A stretch of 64,000 bases of DNA. It comes from Geoalkalibacter subterraneus. Lineage in GTDB: Bacteria; Desulfobacterota; Desulfuromonadia; Desulfuromonadales; Geoalkalibacteraceae. The stretch spans positions 1,488,001 through 1,552,000 of the forward strand of contig NZ_CP010311.1 of NCBI RefSeq assembly GCF_000827125.1, read 5' to 3'. Of this stretch, positions 28,376 through 37,044 are shown piece after piece; positions within the stretch are counted from its first letter, which is position 1, and every line of letters starts with the position of its first letter. The notes below the pieces were generated by a model that saw only the letters and a list, made by a program, of their open reading frames with translations, had not been told where the DNA came from and searched no databases. Both the position numbers and the translations under genes were made by a program.

Positions 28376-28876
28376 ATGCAACCCACGATCTACTTCGCCC
28401 ACGGCAAGGAAAGCGGTCCCTGGGGATCGAAGATTCAGGCGCTGGCCTCGGTGGCTGAGCGTCAGGGCTACCGGGTGGAGAGCCCCGATTATTCCCGCAT
28501 CGCTGATCCCGATGTCCGGGTCGAAAGGCTTCTGTCCCTTGCCGCCCATGAAGCCGGGCCTCTGGTGCTGGTCGGCTCCAGCATGGGAGGCTATGTTTCG
28601 ACGGTGGCCTCGGCGCAGCTTCGGCCGGCAGGATTGTTCCTCATGGCTCCCGCTTTTTATCTGCCCGGGTATGAGGTGCAGGAGCCGGTTCCCGAGGCGA
28701 AGCTGACCGCGCTCGTTCATGGATGGAATGATGAGGTCGTGCCCGTTGAAAACGCCATCCGTTTTGCCGGCAAGCACCGGTGCGAACTCCACCTGTTCCA
28801 CAGCGACCACCGCTTGATGAGCCACCTGCAGGTTATAACGGGGGTTTTCGACGATTTTCTCCGCCGACTGGCCTAG
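28376..28876 (+). CDS. Alpha/beta hydrolase, YqiA/RBBP9-like
   Basis: A 166-residue small alpha/beta-hydrolase. The N-terminal strand and oxyanion motif is IYFAHGKESGPWGSK, the nucleophile elbow is VGSSMGGYVS, an acidic residue lies in HGWNDEVVP, and the His is in HSDHRLMSH near the C-terminus, completing a Ser-Asp-His triad. Relatives are serine esterases with unclear substrates. The ATG has AGGAAGGTGAG 9 or more bases upstream. It is the only intact gene between tRNA-Leu and the convergent isochorismatase-family gene. Confidence 0.82.
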   Translation: MQPTIYFAHGKESGPWGSKIQALASVAERQGYRVESPDYSRIADPDVRVERLLSLAAHEAGPLVLVGSSMGGYVSTVASAQLRPAGLFLMAPAFYLPGYEVQEPVPEAKLTALVHGWNDEVVPVENAIRFAGKHRCELHLFHSDHRLMSHLQVITGVFDDFLRRLA

Positions 28877-28886
28877 CCCAAACGCC

Positions 28887-29471
28887 TTACTTTACACTCG
28901 AACGCGCCTTCACCATCGCGGAGATCTCCTTGAACTGCGGATCGCTTGATACCTTGACCAGTTGAAACACCGCCGTCTCCGAGGTGGTGACCACCGCTCC
29001 CGCCGACCGGGCCGATTCCAGGGCATTGAGATAGTCGATCTCGCCTCGCGACATGATGCCGTCGCGGACCAGGTGCACGTCAAATCCTTCCCGCAGCAAT
29101 CCCAGCACCGTCTGGTAGACGCACACATGGGCTTCCATGCCGACGACAATCGCCTGGCGGCGTCCCAGGGAATTCATGTGCTCGATGAAAGAGGGTTCGC
29201 CGCAGCATCCAAAGGTGAGCTTTTCAATGACCTTGTCGCGACAGGCATCGGCTAATTCGGGTACCATGTGACCGATGCCGCGCGGATACTGCTCCGTGCC
29301 GACCACCGGGACCTCGAGCAGGCGCGCGCTTTTCAGCACGAAATCGATATTGCGCAGAACTTCGGCGTAGCGTCCCTGGTCCATGGCCGGGACCAGCCGC
29401 TCCTGCACATCAACCACGACCAGAACGGCCTGGTCGCGCTCCAGAATGAATTTGCTCACGTTATTGTTCAT
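28887..29471 (-). CDS. Isochorismatase-family cysteine hydrolase
   Basis: The 194-residue protein has the catalytic triad of the family: Asp in VVVDVQERL near residue 20, Lys in VIEKLTFGCC and Cys in VGMEAHVCVYQTVL near residue 115. The family hydrolyses amides or vinyl ethers; this branch (YcaC/ISOC1-like) has no firm substrate. The start was moved to the Met after AAGGAGAATCCCCT because the longer frame lacks a Shine-Dalgarno sequence. It is convergent with the hydrolase gene and divergent from the metal-resistance locus, which begins 104 bases away. Confidence 0.87.
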   Translation of the reverse strand: MNNNVSKFILERDQAVLVVVDVQERLVPAMDQGRYAEVLRNIDFVLKSARLLEVPVVGTEQYPRGIGHMVPELADACRDKVIEKLTFGCCGEPSFIEHMNSLGRRQAIVVGMEAHVCVYQTVLGLLREGFDVHLVRDGIMSRGEIDYLNALESARSAGAVVTTSETAVFQLVKVSSDPQFKEISAMVKARSSVK

Positions 29472-29575
29472 AGGGGATTCTCCTTTGCAGTGTCGGCAAA
29501 AGCAGGATAGAGACAGCATCAAAGTTTACATTGGGAATAGCATTTTTCCTCGCCTTCGGCTACCATGTTTTTATT

Positions 29576-30028
29576 ATGCATCTTCGCCTTCCCCGATATT
29601 TCGTTGCGCTGATCAGCGTGATGGTCTTTGTTCTGGCCGGCCAGACCGGTGTGCAAGGCTACGTCTGGTGCCTTGGTGAGAACGGGCATGCCGCGCTTGA
29701 GCATCCGGTGGCGGGTGACTGTCATGGTGGCGAGCGGGCGCAGGACGATCATTGCGGGGACGAGCACTCCGATGATGAAGCATTTCACGCTTCCTGTGAG
29801 GAGGCTTCATGCGGACCCTGCCTGGATCTGCCTGCCTCGGTTGAAGCCAACTTCCGCCGTGCAGGAGATGTTGATGCGGACGATATTCTGATAGATCTGC
29901 CCTTGGCAGGTTTTTCTTTTCCGCTGGCGTTGTCCTCAGAACGATTTATCCCGCAACTTTTTCCGCAACCCCCTCCAGGCATTGATCCCTTTCTGGTTTC
30001 TCATCGCACCGTTGTCCTTCTGCATTGA
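29576..30028 (+). CDS. Secreted His/Cys-rich protein upstream of metal-efflux genes
   Basis: A 150-residue protein with an N-terminal membrane or signal segment (about residues 8-25, ending near GVQGYVWCLG). A Cys, His and Asp-rich region follows (DCHGGERAQDDHCGDEHSDD and SCEEASCGPCLDLPAS), then a hydrophobic C-terminal part. Such short proteins often precede heavy-metal RND operons and may bind metal in the periplasm; no catalytic motif is seen. The internal ATG was chosen because a positively charged segment precedes the hydrophobic run. Function is inferred from composition and position. Confidence 0.7.
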   Translation: MHLRLPRYFVALISVMVFVLAGQTGVQGYVWCLGENGHAALEHPVAGDCHGGERAQDDHCGDEHSDDEAFHASCEEASCGPCLDLPASVEANFRRAGDVDADDILIDLPLAGFSFPLALSSERFIPQLFPQPPPGIDPFLVSHRTVVLLH

Positions 30029-30211
30029 TTCACCTCCTCCTGTACCATTCTGCTGTATTTTTCTAGCCAAAATCAAAAAAATCAAGAGGTTACGCCTTGG
30101 GTTGATTCTCTCCGCCTGAATCTTGGTCCGTATTCATACGTGCGGATCCGGGTTGTTTGCCCGTTGCGGAGGAGTGAATCGCGGTGCGTGAAACCCTTGC
30201 TCTTCTTCGTT

Positions 30212-30231
30212 GTGCGCTGATGGAGGCGCAC
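30212..30231 (+). other. Hairpin just before the czcC ribosome-binding site
   Basis: GTGCGC and GCGCAC enclose an 8-base loop. The stem ends 2 bases before the GGAGG of czcC, so it could affect access to that site. The rest of the 217-base gap between the secreted protein gene and czcC shows no clear promoter or operator. Confidence 0.35.
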
Positions 30232-30245
30232 TGGAGGTTGTTTGT

Positions 30246-31559
30246 ATGATCCGTAAACTTTTGGCCGGGTTGCTGGCGATGCTGCTGGCGACTCTTGTTC
30301 TGCACAGTCCGCAGAAGGCTTATGCCGCGGATGACACGTCGAGTCTACCCGTTTTGTCTGTGACGGAAGTCATTGCGCTTACGCTTGAAAATAATCCCAC
30401 ACTTTCCGCCGCCGGGCATGAATCAGCAGCCCTGAAGCATGAAGTAGGTCAGGCCGGGGTTCGCCCCAATCCAGAGTTTTCCCTTGAATTGGAGAACTTC
30501 GGCGGCAGCGGCGAGTTTTCAGGGGCCGACCGCGCAGAGACCACGCTGCGCCTCAGCCAACGATTGGAGTTGGGGGGGAAGCGCTCGGCGCGGCAGGATG
30601 TCGCCCGCTCCGGGGAGGAACTGGGCCTTTGGCAGAAGGAGCTTGCCCGCATTGAGATCGCATCCGAGGCGGTCGCACGTTTCCTCGACCTGGTAGCCGC
30701 CCAGCAGCGTGAAGCTGTTGCCCGTGACCAGGTGGCGTTGAATGAAAGCCTGCTGTTCGCGGTTGAGGAGCGGATCGCCGCAGGAAAATCCGCATCCATC
30801 GAGAAAAAGCGTTTTTCTTCCCGTCTCGCCGAGGCGCGATTGGAACTGAGGCGAGTTCAGCGCGAGGTGTCTGCGGCTCGACAGGTGCTGGCCTTGTCCT
30901 GGCAGGGGAGCCAAGGTGATTTCATCGCTGCGGATGAAGATTTTCGTCGCGTTGCTGAGATTCCCGAGCGATCGAAAATTCTTACAGACCTTGAAAGCAG
31001 TCCCGCCGTGCAGCGGGCAAACGGCATGCGGCTCAGGACAGAGCAGGAGCTGCGGCTGGCACGCGCCGAAGGGGTGGTTGATCCGACGCTGAGCCTCGGC
31101 GTCAAGCGTGACGAGGATGCGGATGACCATGCCCTTGTTGCTCAAATTTCCGTACCGCTGCCGTTGTTCAATCGCAACCAGGGCGCGATTGCAGCGGCCC
31201 GCTCGCGTCTTGATAAGGCACGGGAGGAAAAAAACGCCGCCAGGCTTGATCTGGAACGGCAGGTGGTGCGCGGCTGGAGCAAACTTGACAGCGCCTACGA
31301 TGACGTCGTCTCGCTGCGTGACGAGGTGATCCCGGCTGCAGAGGAGACCTTTGAAGGAATCCGGTACGGTTATCAGGCCGGGAAATTCGGACTGCTCGAT
31401 GTTCTGGATGCGGAACAGAGCTTTTTTGCCGCAAAAAGCCTGCAGATCGATGCCCTTCTTTCCTATCACCGAGCCGTGCTCGAATTGGAGCGCCTGCTGG
31501 GACGCAATGTTCTGAAGTCCGTTCAGTACCTGAATTTTTCAAAATACGAGGATAAATAA
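30246..31559 (+). CDS. czcC: Heavy-metal efflux outer-membrane protein (CzcC family)
   Basis: A TolC-type outer-membrane factor of 437 residues. A signal peptide ends near KAYAADD. Two outer-membrane efflux repeats follow, with long heptad-rich helices (for example VIALTLENNPTLSAAGHES at the start and FGLLDVLDAEQSFFAAKS near the end), ending in LLGRNVLKS. The ATG was chosen because GGAGG at 30233-30237 is 8 bases upstream. It overlaps czcB by one base. With CzcB and CzcA it forms a trans-envelope cation pump. Confidence 0.92.
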   Translation: MIRKLLAGLLAMLLATLVLHSPQKAYAADDTSSLPVLSVTEVIALTLENNPTLSAAGHESAALKHEVGQAGVRPNPEFSLELENFGGSGEFSGADRAETTLRLSQRLELGGKRSARQDVARSGEELGLWQKELARIEIASEAVARFLDLVAAQQREAVARDQVALNESLLFAVEERIAAGKSASIEKKRFSSRLAEARLELRRVQREVSAARQVLALSWQGSQGDFIAADEDFRRVAEIPERSKILTDLESSPAVQRANGMRLRTEQELRLARAEGVVDPTLSLGVKRDEDADDHALVAQISVPLPLFNRNQGAIAAARSRLDKAREEKNAARLDLERQVVRGWSKLDSAYDDVVSLRDEVIPAAEETFEGIRYGYQAGKFGLLDVLDAEQSFFAAKSLQIDALLSYHRAVLELERLLGRNVLKSVQYLNFSKYEDK

Positions 31560-32980
31560 TGAAGACGCATTCTCTGATACGCAAGCTGCTGGTTGCTTCG
31601 GCCATCCTTGCGATGGTGCTGATTTACTCCACGATGACCGCGGCCCGCCCTGATGACGGCCACTCCCACGACGAGCACGAACTTGAAGACCTGTTCGATG
31701 ACAGCCCGCAGGGCCGCGATAACCACGACGACCACGACGACCACGACGACCATTCGTCCCATGACTCCCATGACAACCATGACAACCATGACAACCATGA
31801 CAACCATGACCATGGCAGCACCGACGGCACCTGCCCCGAACACCGGGTCCTTGAAGCCGAAGATGCTCTCTGCCACGGCGACCATCTGGCCGAGCTGCAA
31901 CCGGGGCAATCTATGCTGGTCCGTCTCGCTTCTCTCGAAGTAGCGGATCGGGCAGGGGTGATGCTGACCCAGGCTTTGCCGGTCTCGACCGCAAGAGAGG
32001 AAAGCGTGCCTGCCCGTGTCGAGTTCAATCGCAGCCGGCTGGCCCGCATTTCGTCCCTTGCCCAGGGTGTCGTGCGAGAAGTCCTGGTTCGCCCCGGCGA
32101 TCGTGTCACCAAAGGCGCTGTGCTGGCAGAGATCAGCATGCCTGAGCTTGCCGCGCTTAAATCCGAATTTCGCGCGGCACGGGCAGATGCCGCACGCAGC
32201 GAAGCCAGTTATGTGCGCGAACAGGATCTGCTGGCACGTGGCATCAGCTCCCGGCAGGAGTTTCAGCAGGCTGAAGCGGAATACGCCGCCGCGCGTGGCG
32301 AGGTGGAACGCTACCGCCAACAGCTTCTCGATTTCGGTTTGACCGATGAAGGGATCGAGGAACTGGTTTCATCCGAAAAGGGGAGCGCGCGGGTCGCATT
32401 GCGCGCACCTTTTGATGCCGTTGTGATCGAGACAGCCGCTGCCGTGGGGGAGAGGACCTCGCCGGATAGCCCGCTGTTCGTGCTGGCCGATCTCGATAAA
32501 TTGTGGGTTGAACTGAATCTGCCAGCTTCCCGAATTTATGAGGCGCGTGTCGGCGCCGATGTGCGGGCGAGTTTTGACGGACTGCCCGGCATGCACTTCT
32601 CGGGGAAGGTCTTTCAGGTCGGGGCGGCGCTCGACGAACGCAGCCGCACCTTGAAGGTTCTGGCAGAGGTGAATAATCCCCAGCTCCGCCTGCGGGTCGG
32701 TATGTACGGTGAAGCCTGGCTGCTTTCGGAGCAACAGGGGCGTGTGCCGGGTGTCCCCGCGGCAGCTGTGCAGCAGATCGATGGAATCCCCTATCTTTTT
32801 ATCCAGCAGGAGGCCGACCTGTTTGAATTGCGACGGGTTGAAACGGGCCGCCGCGTTGGGGATCTGGTCCCGGTGACGGCAGGGCTGGACCTGCATGAAT
32901 CGGTGGTTTCCGGACAGGGATTCGCGCTGAAATCGGAAATTCTCAAGGCACGCCTGGGTGCCTCCTGTGCGGATCATTAA
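31559..32980 (+). CDS. czcB: Heavy-metal efflux periplasmic adaptor (CzcB family) with His-rich N-terminal tract
   Basis: A membrane-fusion protein of 473 residues. After an N-terminal hydrophobic segment (about 10-30) comes a His/Asp/Asn-rich tract (about residues 35-86) made largely of HDD and HDN triplets, then CPEHRVLEAEDALCHGDH. The rest is the normal adaptor: barrel-sandwich hybrid (RISSLAQGVVREVLVRPGD), an alpha-hairpin from about 205 to 260, and beta-barrel and C-terminal domains. The tract is a likely metal-binding site in the periplasm. It overlaps czcC and is 12 bases before czcA. Confidence 0.93.
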   Translation: MKTHSLIRKLLVASAILAMVLIYSTMTAARPDDGHSHDEHELEDLFDDSPQGRDNHDDHDDHDDHSSHDSHDNHDNHDNHDNHDHGSTDGTCPEHRVLEAEDALCHGDHLAELQPGQSMLVRLASLEVADRAGVMLTQALPVSTAREESVPARVEFNRSRLARISSLAQGVVREVLVRPGDRVTKGAVLAEISMPELAALKSEFRAARADAARSEASYVREQDLLARGISSRQEFQQAEAEYAAARGEVERYRQQLLDFGLTDEGIEELVSSEKGSARVALRAPFDAVVIETAAAVGERTSPDSPLFVLADLDKLWVELNLPASRIYEARVGADVRASFDGLPGMHFSGKVFQVGAALDERSRTLKVLAEVNNPQLRLRVGMYGEAWLLSEQQGRVPGVPAAAVQQIDGIPYLFIQQEADLFELRRVETGRRVGDLVPVTAGLDLHESVVSGQGFALKSEILKARLGASCADH

Positions 32981-32992
32981 AGGGGGGATTAA

Positions 32993-35900
32993 ATGCTGGC
33001 AAAACTGATTGAAGTCGCCCTGCGCAACCGCCTGCTGGTGGTGCTGCTGTTCTGCGTGGCGTTCGCCGCCGGAATCTGGTCGCTGTGGCACCTGCCGGTC
33101 GATGCTTTTCCCGATACGACCCCGGTGCAGGTGCAGATCAACACCACCGCACCTGCCCTGGGCCCGGAAGAGATTGAAAAACAGATTTCGCAACCGGTGG
33201 AGCTGGCGATTTCGGGCCTGCCGGGGCTGGTCCATGTCCGCTCTATTTCCAAGTTCGGCCTGTCGCAGGTGGTGGCGATCTTCGAAGACGAGATGGCGAT
33301 TCTTGACTCCCGTCAGCTGATCATGGAGCGGCTGGCGGGGGTCACGCTTCCAGAAGGGATCGACCCGCCGGAGTTGGGCCCCATCTCCACCGGTCTCGGC
33401 GAGGTTTTTCACTATATCGTGCGCTCCGAGAATCCCGACTACGGTCTCGATGATCTACGCACCCTGCATGACTGGGTCGTCAAGCCCCAGCTGCGCAAGG
33501 TCTCTGGCGTGGCGGAGGTCAACTCCTGGGGCGGGCTGGAAAAGCAGTATCATGTCATCGTTTCGCCGGAAGCGCTGATCAAGTTTGATCTGACATACAA
33601 CGATGTCGCCGAGGCTCTGCGTGAGAACAACGCCAATGTCGGCGGCGGGCAGGTCGTCACCGGCGGCCAGACGCTGCTGGTGCACGGTCTGGGGCGCGTT
33701 GCTTCGGTGGAAGAAATCGCCGATATCGTCATCCGCTCCTACGACGGGGCCCCGGTCCTGATCCGTGATGTGGCCGAGGTGGCCATCGGTCATGAACTCA
33801 GACGCGGAGCGGTCTCTGCCAACGGCCAGGGTGAGGTGGTTCTGGGGCTGGGTTTCATGCTGATGGGCGAGAACAGCCGCGAGGTCACCCGGGATCTGCG
33901 CCAGGCGCTCGATCGCCTGAGTGAGACGTTGCCTGAGGATGTTCTGATCGAGCCGGTGTACGAACGCACTTCGCTGGTCAACCAGGTCATCGATACGGTC
34001 AAGCACAACCTGACCGCCGGGGCGATTCTGGTGATTGCCGTGCTGTTTCTGCTGCTCGGCAATCTGCGCGCCGGCCTGCTGGTGGCGGCCACCATCCCCA
34101 TGGCCATGCTGTTTGCATCGCTGGGAATGGCACAGATGGGGATCGCGGCCAGTCTGCTCTCCCTTGGCGCCATCGATTTCGGCCTGCTGGTCGATGGTTC
34201 GGTGGTGATGACCGAGGCCAACCTGCGGCGCCTGACCGAACGCCGCATGCAGTTGAACCGGCCCTTGAGCGCGGCGGAACGCTTCGATGTGGTGCTGGCC
34301 TCCAGCCAGGAGGTGGCACGCCCCATTGTGTACGGCATGGGGATCATCGTGCTGGTGTTCCTGCCCGTTCTGACCCTTGAGGGGATCGAGGGCAAGATGT
34401 TCAAGCCGATGGCCTGGACGCTGATTTTTGCCCTGGTGGGCGGTTTGCTGGTAGCCATCGTGCTCTCGCCCGTTCTGTCGCTTCAGTTCCTGAAAAACCC
34501 CGCAGTACGCCCCCGCCGCTTTGCGACCGGGTTGCAGAGGTTTTACGAAGCGGTTCTGACCCGGGTGCTGCGTCACCGGCTTGTCTTCCTGGGTGGGGTA
34601 TTGCTGCTGGTGGTGGCGACGGCCGTACCGGCTCTGCGGCTGGGGGGCGAGTTCATCCCGCGCCTGTCCGAGGGGTCACTGGTGGTCAGCGTTGTGCGTC
34701 TGGCGGGTGTTTCGGTGGATGAATCCATTGAATACAACACGCGCATGGAACAACTTCTGCTGGAGGAGTTTCCTGATGAGATCCAGGCGGTGTGGAGCCG
34801 CCTCGGCAGCGCCGAAGTGGCGACCGATCCCATGGGGACGGAACTGACCGATATTTTTCTCACCCTGCATCCGCGCAATCAGTGGACCCGCGCTGCAGAC
34901 CAGGCCCAGTTGAGCGCCCGGGTGGAGGAGGCGCTGCATGGCCTGCCGGGGATCCGCGCCGTTCTCACCCAACCCATCGAGCTGCGGGTGAACGAAATGC
35001 TCTCAGGGATTCGCGGCGACGTGGGGATCAAAATCTTCGGCGAGGATTTCGACAACCTGGTGGCTCTGGGCGAGGAAGTGGAACACCTTCTGACTGGAAT
35101 CCAGGGTGCCTCTGATGTGGCGGTGGAGCAAATTACCGGCCAGCCGACGCTGCGCATCGAGGTTGACCGCAAGGCGCTGGCGCGACATGGTGTTGCCGCG
35201 CGGGAAGTGCTCGATATGGTGGCGGCGGTAGGCACCCCGCAGGTCGGGACTATCTACGAAGGAGAGCGTTCCTTCCCCCTGGTGCTGCGCCTGCCCGATG
35301 CCATGCGCAGCGACCCGGACGCCCTGGCCCGCATGCTGATCCCGACCACCGGCGGCGCGGTGGTGCCCCTCGAGGATCTGGCGCACATCAGCGAGGTGGA
35401 GCGTCCCTCCACCATCAACCGCGAGTGGGGGCGTCGCCTGATCAAGGTGCAGGTCAATGTACGTGATCGCGATATCGCCACCTTCGTCAACGAAGCGCGT
35501 GAAAAGATCGAAAGCCAGATTCAGCTGCCCGAAGGCTATATGATCGAGTGGGGCGGTCAGTTCGAGAACCTGGAACGCTCCCAGAAGCGTCTGATGGTTG
35601 TTGTGCCGCTGACGCTGCTGCTGATATTCTTCCTGCTCTATTTCAGCCTTAAGCGTCTGCGTGATGTACTCATCATCTACACCGGCATCCCGCTGGCGGC
35701 GGTCGGGGGCGTCATTGCCCTTTATCTGAGGGAGATCCCCTTCAGCGTGAGTGCCGCCATCGGCTTTATCGCTCTGTCGGGAATCGCGGTTCTCAACGGC
35801 CAGGTGCTGGTATCGGCGATTCGCGGCCTGCAGAAGGATGGCCTGCCGTTGGTGGAAGCGGTTACCGGGGCAGCCCGACAGCGTCTGGTGCCGATCCTGG

Positions 35901-36103
35901 CCACCGCGGTGACCGATGCGGTCGGTTTTCTGCCGATGGCCATTTCGGTCGGGGTGGGCGCCGAGGTACAGCGACCGCTGGCGACAGTTGTGGTGGGCGG
36001 AGTGCTGACCTCGACCCTGTTGACGCTCTTTGTCCTGCCGACGCTTTATGTCTGGTTCGGCGGTGGCTCGAAGGTTGAGAGGGAAAATCCCCTTGCACAG
36101 TGA
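32993..36103 (+). CDS. czcA: Heavy-metal efflux RND transporter (CzcA family)
   Basis: A 12-TM RND pump of 1036 residues that exports divalent cations using proton motive force. The TM4 signature reads GAIDFGLLVDGSVVMTEA. The DFGxxxDG pattern places it in the HME group for divalent cations (Zn, Co, Cd, Ni) and not the Cu/Ag group. Two periplasmic loops of about 300 residues separate TM1-2 and TM7-8. The ATG follows an AGGGGGGA Shine-Dalgarno sequence. The metal cannot be fixed from sequence; the His-rich adaptor favours Zn, Ni or Co. Confidence 0.94.
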   Translation: MLAKLIEVALRNRLLVVLLFCVAFAAGIWSLWHLPVDAFPDTTPVQVQINTTAPALGPEEIEKQISQPVELAISGLPGLVHVRSISKFGLSQVVAIFEDEMAILDSRQLIMERLAGVTLPEGIDPPELGPISTGLGEVFHYIVRSENPDYGLDDLRTLHDWVVKPQLRKVSGVAEVNSWGGLEKQYHVIVSPEALIKFDLTYNDVAEALRENNANVGGGQVVTGGQTLLVHGLGRVASVEEIADIVIRSYDGAPVLIRDVAEVAIGHELRRGAVSANGQGEVVLGLGFMLMGENSREVTRDLRQALDRLSETLPEDVLIEPVYERTSLVNQVIDTVKHNLTAGAILVIAVLFLLLGNLRAGLLVAATIPMAMLFASLGMAQMGIAASLLSLGAIDFGLLVDGSVVMTEANLRRLTERRMQLNRPLSAAERFDVVLASSQEVARPIVYGMGIIVLVFLPVLTLEGIEGKMFKPMAWTLIFALVGGLLVAIVLSPVLSLQFLKNPAVRPRRFATGLQRFYEAVLTRVLRHRLVFLGGVLLLVVATAVPALRLGGEFIPRLSEGSLVVSVVRLAGVSVDESIEYNTRMEQLLLEEFPDEIQAVWSRLGSAEVATDPMGTELTDIFLTLHPRNQWTRAADQAQLSARVEEALHGLPGIRAVLTQPIELRVNEMLSGIRGDVGIKIFGEDFDNLVALGEEVEHLLTGIQGASDVAVEQITGQPTLRIEVDRKALARHGVAAREVLDMVAAVGTPQVGTIYEGERSFPLVLRLPDAMRSDPDALARMLIPTTGGAVVPLEDLAHISEVERPSTINREWGRRLIKVQVNVRDRDIATFVNEAREKIESQIQLPEGYMIEWGGQFENLERSQKRLMVVVPLTLLLIFFLLYFSLKRLRDVLIIYTGIPLAAVGGVIALYLREIPFSVSAAIGFIALSGIAVLNGQVLVSAIRGLQKDGLPLVEAVTGAARQRLVPILATAVTDAVGFLPMAISVGVGAEVQRPLATVVVGGVLTSTLLTLFVLPTLYVWFGGGSKVERENPLAQ

Positions 36104-36117
36104 GATCGGCCTGTTTA

Positions 36118-36146
36118 CCCTGACCGGAAACACTTTCCGGTCAGGG
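36118..36146 (+). terminator. Hairpin after czcA, probable terminator
   Basis: A perfect 13-bp stem, CCCTGACCGGAAA with TTTCCGGTCAGGG, closes a CAC loop. The following sequence, AGGCCGGATTTTATT, has only a weak and displaced T-run, so termination may be partial before ridA. Confidence 0.6.
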
Positions 36147-36174
36147 AGGCCGGATTTTATTCAGGAGGATTGAG

Positions 36175-36564
36175 ATGGATATCGAACAGATCAGAAGCGG
36201 GCAGGCGCCGGCCGCTATCGGCCCCTATTCACAGGGGGTGAAGGTCGGCGGTTTTTTCTTTTTTTCCGGACAGATTCCCCTTGATCCCGCCAGCGGCGAG
36301 CTGGTCGAGGGCGGCATCGAGGCGCAGACCGAACAGGTGATGGCCAACATGAAGGCTCTGCTGGCCGCCGCCGGGCTCGATTTCAGCCGGGTGGTCAAAA
36401 CGACCATCTATCTGACCGATTTGAGTCAGTTCGGGATCGTCAACGAGATTTATGGCAAATACTTCACCGGGGTCGCCCCGGCCCGCGCTACGGTTCAGGT
36501 TGCGGCGCTGCCGAAAGGGGCGCAGGTTGAAATCGAATGGGTGGCGTGCACCGGAGGGGAGTAG
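36175..36564 (+). CDS. ridA: RidA family reactive-intermediate deaminase
   Basis: RidA hydrolyses reactive enamines and imines formed by PLP enzymes. The 129 residues contain QAPAAIGPYSQGVKVGG near the start, the conserved Arg in APARATVQVAALPKGA and the C-terminal VEIEWVA. AGGAGG lies 7 bases before the ATG. It is convergent with rpmB, with a large compound palindrome between them. Confidence 0.95.
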   Translation: MDIEQIRSGQAPAAIGPYSQGVKVGGFFFFSGQIPLDPASGELVEGGIEAQTEQVMANMKALLAAAGLDFSRVVKTTIYLTDLSQFGIVNEIYGKYFTGVAPARATVQVAALPKGAQVEIEWVACTGGE

Positions 36565-36603
36565 GGCAGAGGGAATAATCGCCGAAAAGATAAAGGGGAG
36601 CGC

Positions 36604-36720
36604 AAGTGTCCGGCATGGGGTCGCAACTCCCATGACAAGGGACACTTTTCGCCATCCATGGCCGTTTGATTGGCGCCATCCCTGGCGCCAAACACCCATG
36701 TCATGGGAGCTGCGACCCCA
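36604..36720. repeat. Compound palindromic intergenic element, copy 1
   Basis: The outer arms at 36616-36636 and 36700-36720 are complementary at 20 of 21 positions (left arm reads TGGGGTCGCA then ACTCCCATGAC). Inside are two small hairpins: GCCATCCATGGC (36651-36662), and TTGGCGCC with GGCGCCAA around ATCCCT (36670-36691). A second, competing pairing exists between AAGTGTCC (36605-36612) and GGACACTT (36641-36648). The element lies between the convergent genes ridA and rpmB. A related copy sits at 55881-56007. Confidence 0.85.
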
Positions 36721-36756
36721 CACAACGGGATGAATAGATACAAAGAAGAACGACAA

Positions 36757-36788
36757 AAAGGGCGGCTCCTGTTCGGGAACCGCCCTTT
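36757..36788. terminator. Bidirectional intrinsic terminator between ridA and rpmB
   Basis: AAAGGGCGG pairs with CCGCCCTTT, with an inner TCC/GGA stem. A-rich and T-rich flanks occur on both sides, so it can serve both convergent transcripts. It is best placed for rpmB, whose stop is 32 bases away. Confidence 0.75.
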
Positions 36789-36819
36789 CCGCATCAATCG
36801 TCAGCGGGGGGAAAAGCGC

Positions 36820-37011
36820 CTAGATGGCTTTTTTCACCGCGCCCGCACGGATACACCGGGTGCAGACCTTGATGGTGCGAACGGTGCCGTTCTGGATCGC
36901 TTTGACCTTCTGCAGGTTGGGGTACCAGGTTTTGCGGGTTTTGTTATGAGCATGACTGACATTATTGCCGGTCGAAGGTTTTTTGCCGCATACCTCACAT
37001 ACTTTTGCCAT
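36820..37011 (-). CDS. rpmB: 50S ribosomal protein L28 (cysteine-containing form)
   Basis: L28 is a small 23S rRNA-binding protein. The 63 residues begin [20 protein letters not shown] and include [10 protein letters not shown]. Two CxxC pairs (CEVC and CTRC) make this the zinc-binding C+ form, not the cysteine-free form. AGGAGG lies just before the ATG on the minus strand. Confidence 0.96.
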   Translation of the reverse strand: MAKVCEVCGKKPSTGNNVSHAHNKTRKTWYPNLQKVKAIQNGTVRTIKVCTRCIRAGAVKKAI

Positions 37012-37044
37012 GGGAACTGACCTCCTGAAATTTTAGAACGTAAG

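Noticed and set aside
31720-31815. Short regular DNA repeats that could suggest a CRISPR array
   Set aside because: The 9-base period is an in-frame His-Asp-Asn coding repeat in czcB without spacers; no cas genes are present.
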